Positions 58,916 through 64,000 of a DNA stretch of 64,000 nucleotides are shown here, one piece after another. The stretch is from Hyphomonas pacifica. Its GTDB lineage: Bacteria > Pseudomonadota > Alphaproteobacteria > Caulobacterales > Hyphomonadaceae. Every line of letters begins with the position of its first letter. The stretch's first letter is position 1. The stretch lies in assembly GCF_000682675.1 (NCBI RefSeq), contig NZ_AWFA01000056.1:62001-126000 (forward strand), given 5' to 3'. Position numbers and translations under genes: made by a program. The notes beneath the pieces are model-generated. The model saw only the letters and a list, made by a program, of their open reading frames with translations. It did no database searches and was not told the origin of the DNA.

Positions 58916-59116
58916 CTACGCCTGACCTGCTTCGGCTTTTTCGCGAAGGATCGTCTTGACGCGCGCGATGTCGCGGCGAACTTCCTTCACCCGGGCCGTT
59001 TTTTCCAGCTGGCCGGTGGCTGTCTGGAAGCGCAGGTTGAACTGCTCTTTCTTCAGCTTGATCAGCTCGTCCTTGAGCTGATCGACGCTTTTCGTTCTTA
59101 CATCCTGGGCTTTCAT
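58916..59116 (-). CDS. rpmC: Ribosomal protein L29
   Basis: 66 residues. [44 protein letters not shown] is the helical hairpin of L29 near the exit tunnel. Starts two bases after the rplP stop. Confidence 0.97.
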   Translation of the reverse strand: MKAQDVRTKSVDQLKDELIKLKKEQFNLRFQTATGQLEKTARVKEVRRDIARVKTILREKAEAGQA

Positions 59117-59118
59117 GA

Positions 59119-59535
59119 TCAGATACCCTCAATCCGCTTGACGACTTTCGTCTTGATCGGAAGCTTGGCTGCGCCGAGACGCAGGGCTTCACGGGCGACA
59201 TCCTCAGGCACGCCGTCGATCTCGAACAGGATGCGGCCAGGTGCGACGCGGGCGACCCAACGGTCGACAGAGCCTTTACCTTTACCCATCCGGACTTCAA
59301 TCGGCTTGGCAGACACAGGCAGATCCGGGAATACGCGGATCCACACCTTGCCCTGACGCTTCATGTGGCGCGTTACGGCACGGCGGGTTGCCTCGATCTG
59401 GCGTGCGGTAACACGCTCGGGCTCCAGAGCCTTCAGGCCGAACTCGCCGAAAGCCAGCGAGAAACCGCCCTTGGCGTTGCCACGGATCTGGCCCTTGAAG
59501 GCCTTACGGAATTTTGTTCGCTTCGGTTGACGCAT
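59119..59535 (-). CDS. rplP: Ribosomal protein L16
   Basis: 138 residues. [73 protein letters not shown] are diagnostic. It helps organise the A-site. Three bases after rpsC. Confidence 0.98.
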   Translation of the reverse strand: MRQPKRTKFRKAFKGQIRGNAKGGFSLAFGEFGLKALEPERVTARQIEATRRAVTRHMKRQGKVWIRVFPDLPVSAKPIEVRMGKGKGSVDRWVARVAPGRILFEIDGVPEDVAREALRLGAAKLPIKTKVVKRIEGI

Positions 59536-59538
59536 GAC

Positions 59539-60276
59539 TTACGCTCCGGCGGCTTGCGAACCGGTGGCCGGTCCGCGCTGGTTTGCATTGGCACGGGCAC
59601 GGGACTGGCCGGAAGATTCCAGACGCTTGTCCTGAGCCATCGGGTCGTGCTCCATGATCTCGCCTTTGTAGACCCAGACCTTGATCCCGATGATGCCGTA
59701 GGTGGTTTCGGCTTCTGCGGTGCCGTAATCAATGTCGGCGCGCAGCGTGTGCAGCGGAACGGAACCCTCTGCATATTTCTCGGTACGGGCGATCTCTGCA
59801 CCGCCAAGACGGCCGGACACCATGATCTTCACACCGTCGGCGCCCAGACGCATGGCGGACTGGATGGCCCGCTTCATGGTACGGCGGAACGAGGCGCGGC
59901 GCTCAAGCTGGCGGGCAATGTCGTCAGCGATCAGCGTGGCATCGATTTCCGGCTTGCGGATCTCGACCAGGTTCACGCGAACTTCGTCGTCCGTCATCTT
60001 GGACAGATCTTTGCGCAGGGCTTCGATGTCCCCGCCCTTCTTGCCGATCACGAGACCCGGGCGAGCCGTGTGGATCGTGATGAGGCATTTCTTGTGCGGG
60101 CGCTCGATGATGATCTTGGAGATGCCTGCCTGCTTGAGGCGCTTGCGGATTTCCTTGCGGATCGCAATGTCCTCATGCAGCAGACGGCCAAAGTCGGCCG
60201 TGTCGGCATACCAGCGGCTGTCAGACGTCCGGTTGATACCAAGACGCAGGCCGATCGGATTTACTTTCTGACCCAT
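59539..60276 (-). CDS. rpsC: Ribosomal protein S3
   Basis: 245 residues. [24 protein letters not shown], the KH-type GXXG ([16 protein letters not shown]) and [36 protein letters not shown] are diagnostic. The last ~30 residues ([25 protein letters not shown]) are a low-complexity tail. S3 forms the mRNA entry helicase site. Shares one base with rplV. Confidence 0.98.
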   Translation of the reverse strand: MGQKVNPIGLRLGINRTSDSRWYADTADFGRLLHEDIAIRKEIRKRLKQAGISKIIIERPHKKCLITIHTARPGLVIGKKGGDIEALRKDLSKMTDDEVRVNLVEIRKPEIDATLIADDIARQLERRASFRRTMKRAIQSAMRLGADGVKIMVSGRLGGAEIARTEKYAEGSVPLHTLRADIDYGTAEAETTYGIIGIKVWVYKGEIMEHDPMAQDKRLESSGQSRARANANQRGPATGSQAAGA

Positions 60277-60665
60277 TATGCGGCCTCCGCTTCAACTGAG
60301 GTGTCACGCAGGACGATGGTCAACTGCGAGAATGGCTTCACGATGCGCGCAGCGCGGCCGCGGGCGCGGGCACGAATACGCTTCATGACAAGGTTCTTGC
60401 CGACGTGCGCTTCCGCAACGACCAGGCTGTCAATGTCGAGACCGTGATTGTTCTCGGCGTTGGCGATGGCGCTTTGCAGCAGCTTGCGAACGTCCTTGGC
60501 AGGACGCTTCGGAGAGAACTGCAGCTCGGCCAGTGCGCGCTCGACCGGCAGACCGCGGATTTGCTGAGCCAGGAGGTTCAGCTTCTGCGGGCTGGAGCGG
60601 TACATGCGCAGCACGGCGCGGGATTCGTTCGACGCCTGCTTCGGAGGATTCTTGGCCTTACTCAT
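60276..60665 (-). CDS. rplV: Ribosomal protein L22
   Basis: 129 residues. [59 protein letters not shown] and [26 protein letters not shown] (the tunnel loop) are diagnostic. Confidence 0.98.
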   Translation of the reverse strand: MSKAKNPPKQASNESRAVLRMYRSSPQKLNLLAQQIRGLPVERALAELQFSPKRPAKDVRKLLQSAIANAENNHGLDIDSLVVAEAHVGKNLVMKRIRARARGRAARIVKPFSQLTIVLRDTSVEAEAA

Positions 60666-60668
60666 GGC

Positions 60669-60947
60669 TTACTTCCTCTTCGCTTTCTTGTCCGCACCGT
60701 GGCCATAGTAGGTACGGGTCGGTGCGAATTCACCGAACTTGTGACCCACCATTTCCTCGGAAACGGTAACCGGGATGAATTTGTTGCCATTGTGGACCTG
60801 GAAGTTCAGGCCGACAAAGTTAGGCAGGATCGTGGAACGGCGCGACCAGGTCTTGATCACGACGCGCTTTTCGGAGGCGCGTGCATCTTCTGCTTTCTTG
60901 AGCAGATAGCCGTCTACGAACGGGCCTTTCCAGACAGAACGTGGCAT
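60669..60947 (-). CDS. rpsS: Ribosomal protein S19
   Basis: 92 residues. [61 protein letters not shown] are diagnostic. Lies in the small-subunit head. Confidence 0.98.
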   Translation of the reverse strand: MPRSVWKGPFVDGYLLKKAEDARASEKRVVIKTWSRRSTILPNFVGLNFQVHNGNKFIPVTVSEEMVGHKFGEFAPTRTYYGHGADKKAKRK

Positions 60948-60962
60948 GTCTTGCGGCTCCTC

Positions 60963-61793
60963 TTAGCGTTTCGCGTTGCGGCGACGGATGATCAGACGAT
61001 CCGTAGCCTTGTTTTTACGGGTCTTCGGACCGCGGGTTTTCTTACCCCACGGCGTAACCGGGTGACGGCCACCGGAAGACTTGCCTTCACCACCACCGTG
61101 CGGGTGGTCGACCGGGTTCATGACAACACCGCGGACAGACGGGCGCTTGCCCATGTGACGCTTGCGGCCAGCCTTGGAGAGAACCTGGTTCATATTGTCC
61201 GGGTTGGACACAGCACCGATGGTTGCCAGGCAGCTATCCAGAACCATGCGCAGCTCACCGGAGGTCAGCTTGATCTGGGCGTAGCCACCGTCGCGGCCAA
61301 CGAGCTGAGCATAGGTACCGGCGGAGCGGACCATCTGAGCGCCTTTTTGAGGCTTCAGCTCGATGTTGTGAATGATCGTACCCACCGGGATGTTTTTCAG
61401 CGGCAGGGTGTTGCCCGGCTTGATGTCGGCGGTTTTGGACGTGATCACCGTGTCACCGACTTCAAGGCGCTGCGGCGCGATGATGTAGGACAGCAGGCCG
61501 TCTTCATACTTGATCAGTGCGATGAAGGCCGTGCGGTTCGGATCGTATTCCAGGCGCTCGACAGTCGCCGGCACATCCCAGCGGTTACGCTTGAAGTCGA
61601 CCTTGCGGTACAGCTTCTTGGCGCCACCACCAATGTGACGGGACGTGATGCGGCCCTTGTTGTTGCGTCCGCCGGATTTCGTCAGACCTTCGGTCAGCGC
61701 CTTGACGGGCTTGCCCTTGTGAAGGTCGGACTTGTCCACCAGCACCAGCTGGCGGCGTCCGGGAGAGGTCGGGTTGAAAGTCTTAAGTGCCAT
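60963..61793 (-). CDS. rplB: Ribosomal protein L2
   Basis: 276 residues. [26 protein letters not shown], and the peptidyl-transferase loop region [39 protein letters not shown] are diagnostic, including the conserved histidine in HPHGGGEG. Needed for subunit joining. Confidence 0.98.
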   Translation of the reverse strand: MALKTFNPTSPGRRQLVLVDKSDLHKGKPVKALTEGLTKSGGRNNKGRITSRHIGGGAKKLYRKVDFKRNRWDVPATVERLEYDPNRTAFIALIKYEDGLLSYIIAPQRLEVGDTVITSKTADIKPGNTLPLKNIPVGTIIHNIELKPQKGAQMVRSAGTYAQLVGRDGGYAQIKLTSGELRMVLDSCLATIGAVSNPDNMNQVLSKAGRKRHMGKRPSVRGVVMNPVDHPHGGGEGKSSGGRHPVTPWGKKTRGPKTRKNKATDRLIIRRRNAKR

Positions 61794-61809
61794 AATTCTC
61801 GTCCTTCCC

Positions 61810-62109
61810 CTACAGGCCCGTCGTGATGTCGACAGACTGGCCTTCGGCGAGCGTGACGATGGCTTTCTTCAGGTCGTTGCGGCGACCTTCGAAACCACGA
61901 AAACGCTTCGTCTTGCCCTTCTGGACCAGGGTGTTGACCTTGGTTACTTCGACCTTGAAGAGGGCTTCGACAGCCTCTTTGATCGCTTTCTTGTCCGCGT
62001 CGGGAGCCACTTCGAAAACAATCTTGTTTTCTTCAGCAACCAGCGTCGCTTTTTCAGTGATCAGCGGACGGCGGATAATGTCGTAGTGATGCGGTTTAAC
62101 GTCGGCCAT
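61810..62109 (-). CDS. rplW: Ribosomal protein L23
   Basis: 99 residues. [55 protein letters not shown] is diagnostic. It is the docking site for trigger factor and SRP. Two bases after rplD. Confidence 0.97.
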   Translation of the reverse strand: MADVKPHHYDIIRRPLITEKATLVAEENKIVFEVAPDADKKAIKEAVEALFKVEVTKVNTLVQKGKTKRFRGFEGRRNDLKKAIVTLAEGQSVDITTGL

Positions 62110-62111
62110 GA

Positions 62112-62753
62112 TTATTTAGCCTCCTTCGCGCCGTCGAAACGGGCCTTGATGCCTTCAGCCGCTTCCTTGGTGATGACGAGCTTCTTGCGGCGCAGGATGT
62201 CATAGACATTCAGACCTGCGACCGGCAGCACGTCCACGTTCGGGATGTTGCGGGCAGCCTTGGCGAAATTCTCATCCACGGAGATACCGGAGATGATCAG
62301 GGCGTTCTCGATGCCGAGACCCGCGAACTGGCTGACCAGTTCTTTCGTCTTCGGAGCGGACATGACGGCCTCATCAAGCACGATGATCGCGTCTTCCTTC
62401 ATCTTGGACGACAGGGCGTGAGCCAGAGCCATCTTGCGGATCTTTTTCGGAAGATCGTGGGCGTGGCTGCGGACTTTCGGGCCGTGTGCGACGGAACCGC
62501 CAACGAAGATCGGCGCGTTACGGGAGCCGTGACGTGCGCCGCCGGAGCCTTTCTGGCGGATGTACTTCTTCGTCGTACGGCTGACTTCGCCGCGCGTTTG
62601 CGTCTTGTGCGTACCAGCCTGGCGTTTGGCCAGCTGCCAGCGGATCGTGCGCTGGAGGATATCACCACGGATATCTTCGATGCCAAAAATGGCATCATCG
62701 ACCGTGATGTTTCCAGCCGCTTTCCCGGCAAGGGTTTTGACTGCGAGTTCCAT
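62112..62753 (-). CDS. rplD: Ribosomal protein L4
   Basis: 213 residues. The tunnel loop ([43 protein letters not shown]) and [19 protein letters not shown] are diagnostic. In E. coli L4 also represses the S10 operon; no leader can be judged here. Shares one base with rplC. Confidence 0.98.
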   Translation of the reverse strand: MELAVKTLAGKAAGNITVDDAIFGIEDIRGDILQRTIRWQLAKRQAGTHKTQTRGEVSRTTKKYIRQKGSGGARHGSRNAPIFVGGSVAHGPKVRSHAHDLPKKIRKMALAHALSSKMKEDAIIVLDEAVMSAPKTKELVSQFAGLGIENALIISGISVDENFAKAARNIPNVDVLPVAGLNVYDILRRKKLVITKEAAEGIKARFDGAKEAK

Positions 62754-63532
62754 TATTCAGCACCCTCTTGAGTTGCTTCAGCGGCCGGAGCGTCTGCCGC
62801 GCCTGCTGCCTTGAAGGAGCCTGCTGCCGGAGCCTCTGCCGGAAGAGCTTTCTTCACGGCGTCACGCACTTCGACATAGCTGCCGTCATGGCCAGGCACA
62901 GCGCCCTTGACCAGGATCAGGCCACGCTCAACGTCGGTGCGGACGACTTCCAGGTTCTGGGTCGTGACGCGCTCAACGCCGTAATGGCCAGCCATTTTCT
63001 TGTTCTTGAAAACACGGCCCGGATCCTGGTTCATACCGGTCGAACCGTGAGAACGGTGGGAGATGGACACACCGTGCGTCGCGCGCAGACCACCGAAGTT
63101 CCAGCGCTTCATCGCACCGGCAAAGCCCTTACCGATCGTGATGCCGGCAATGTCGACCTTCTGGCCTGCAACGAAGTGGTCAGCCTGAACCTCAGCGCCA
63201 ACTTCCGGCAGGTCGCCAGAGACGCGGAATTCTTTCAGTTTGCGCTTCGGTGCAACACCGGCTTTTGCGAACTGGCCGCGCAGAGCCTTGGAGGTGCGCT
63301 TTGCCTTCTTCTCGCCAATGCCGAGGATCACAGCCTTGTAGCCGTCTGTGCGGGTCACTTCCCCGCCCTTCTTCGTGGTGACGGTGCGCTCGTCTTCCGT
63401 GCGCACGCCGACAACCTGACAGCCGTCAAGGGAGAGAACCGTCACCGGGATGTGGCGACCATTCTCGTCGAATACACGTGTCATGCCAACTTTACGGGCA
63501 AGCACGCCAGAACGGGGTGCTGGCAGAGCCAT
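62753..63532 (-). CDS. rplC: Ribosomal protein L3 with C-terminal extension
   Basis: 259 residues. [75 protein letters not shown] are diagnostic and contain the glutamine that PrmB methylates in E. coli. The last ~35 residues are Ala/Pro/Glu-rich ([17 protein letters not shown]...), an extension beyond the ~209-residue E. coli protein. Shares one base with rpsJ. Confidence 0.98.
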   Translation of the reverse strand: MALPAPRSGVLARKVGMTRVFDENGRHIPVTVLSLDGCQVVGVRTEDERTVTTKKGGEVTRTDGYKAVILGIGEKKAKRTSKALRGQFAKAGVAPKRKLKEFRVSGDLPEVGAEVQADHFVAGQKVDIAGITIGKGFAGAMKRWNFGGLRATHGVSISHRSHGSTGMNQDPGRVFKNKKMAGHYGVERVTTQNLEVVRTDVERGLILVKGAVPGHDGSYVEVRDAVKKALPAEAPAAGSFKAAGAADAPAAEATQEGAE

Positions 63533-63852
63533 TAGCGGCCTCCCTCAAGTTTGATCTCGATACCAACGCCGGAAGACAGGTCGAGCTTCATGAGAGCATC
63601 AACCGTCTGCGGGGTTGGGTCTACAATGTCGAGGATCCGCTTATGGGTACGGATTTCAAACTGCTCGCGCGACTTCTTGTCGATATGGGGAGAGCGGTTC
63701 ACGGTGAAGCGCTCGATACGGGTCGGCAGCGGGATCGGACCTTTGACTTCAGCGCCGGTGCGCTTCGCCGTGTTCACAATCTCTTTCGCCGACATGTCGA
63801 GGGCGCGGTGATCGAAGGCCTTTAGCCTGATCCGGATATTCTGTCGTTCCAT
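63532..63852 (-). CDS. rpsJ: Ribosomal protein S10
   Basis: 106 residues from [19 protein letters not shown]; the open frame extends nine codons further but these look non-conserved. [63 protein letters not shown] is diagnostic. In E. coli it also takes part in antitermination with NusB. First gene of the cluster in this window; the remaining 148 bases to the edge hold its leader, and tuf or fusA is not seen. Confidence 0.98.
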   Translation of the reverse strand: MERQNIRIRLKAFDHRALDMSAKEIVNTAKRTGAEVKGPIPLPTRIERFTVNRSPHIDKKSREQFEIRTHKRILDIVDPTPQTVDALMKLDLSSGVGIEIKLEGGR

Positions 63853-64000
63853 CGTTCTCGGTCCGTCCGCACAAAACACGTTAGCCCCAACAGAGCCAGC
63901 CAGGCCCCAGGGCGTTACGTGGGATTAAATTGTCTGTTTCGAGGGAGCGTTCGCTATCTAAAGCGCTGCCATCCCGGCGAATTCGGGGGTTTATGGGATG

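Noticed and set aside
1-64000. CRISPR arrays, tRNAs, rRNAs, prophage or intact insertion sequences
   Set aside because: No regularly spaced repeats, cloverleaf sequences, integrase or transposase genes were seen.

Overview
The window looks like a chromosomal segment of an alphaproteobacterium. The evidence is the short (non-LID) adenylate kinase inside an S10-spc-alpha ribosomal cluster, a 101-residue S14 without zinc cysteines, TrmFO, a glutaredoxin-MauE fusion, and a type I cellulose operon with fused BcsA-BcsB plus BcsD. The mix of TonB-dependent receptors, acyl-CoA/SDR enzymes and many lipoproteins would suit a marine Hyphomonadaceae/Caulobacterales-type aerobe, but that placement is an inference. 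No rRNA, tRNA, CRISPR array, prophage or intact insertion sequence was seen.

Positions 1-8.7 kb: two related polytopic membrane proteins, then trmFO-queE (tRNA modification and queuosine precursor), a TonB-dependent receptor behind a Fur-like inverted repeat, a glutaredoxin-MauE membrane fusion divergent from a MerR regulator and sharing a textbook MerR promoter, a squalene/phytoene-synthase-like gene, and sodB with a strong terminator.

8.9-16.6 kb: an RhlE-like DEAD-box helicase, a PepSY / response regulator / histidine kinase operon, coniferyl-type aldehyde dehydrogenase, an enoyl-CoA hydratase, a DUF3291 gene split by a one-base frameshift, and a lipoprotein histidine phosphatase. 16.5-31.5 kb: a compact five-gene operon (acyl-CoA dehydrogenase to TfoX-like), thioesterase-SDR, an M1 aminopeptidase lipoprotein, GST, a second TonB receptor, a REP-like inverted repeat pair, a CNT nucleoside transporter, PncC, VOC and SDR proteins, and a Kazal-domain lipoprotein. 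A TetR regulator and alanine dehydrogenase follow, separated by about 620 bases that hold no convincing gene.

34.0-44.3 kb is a complete, tightly overlapping cellulose operon read leftwards: bcsP-like, bcsQ, bcsAB, bcsC, bcsD, bcsZ. BcsAB polymerises UDP-glucose and passes the chain through the inner membrane; its PilZ domain indicates c-di-GMP activation. BcsC exports it across the outer membrane. BcsD and the proline-rich BcsP-like protein probably form the scaffold that aligns terminal complexes, and BcsZ trims the product. 44.6-49.7 kb has an HD-domain protein, a PcfJ-like protein next to the RNA ligase RtcB, a short independent transcription unit bounded by two terminators that could encode an sRNA or a 28-residue peptide, and a metallophosphoesterase lipoprotein.

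49.8-63.9 kb is the ribosomal protein supercluster from rpsJ to rplQ including secY, adk and rpoA, in the standard bacterial order and ending in a strong terminator. L6 carries an unusual insertion in its first domain and L3 has an Ala-rich C-terminal extension.
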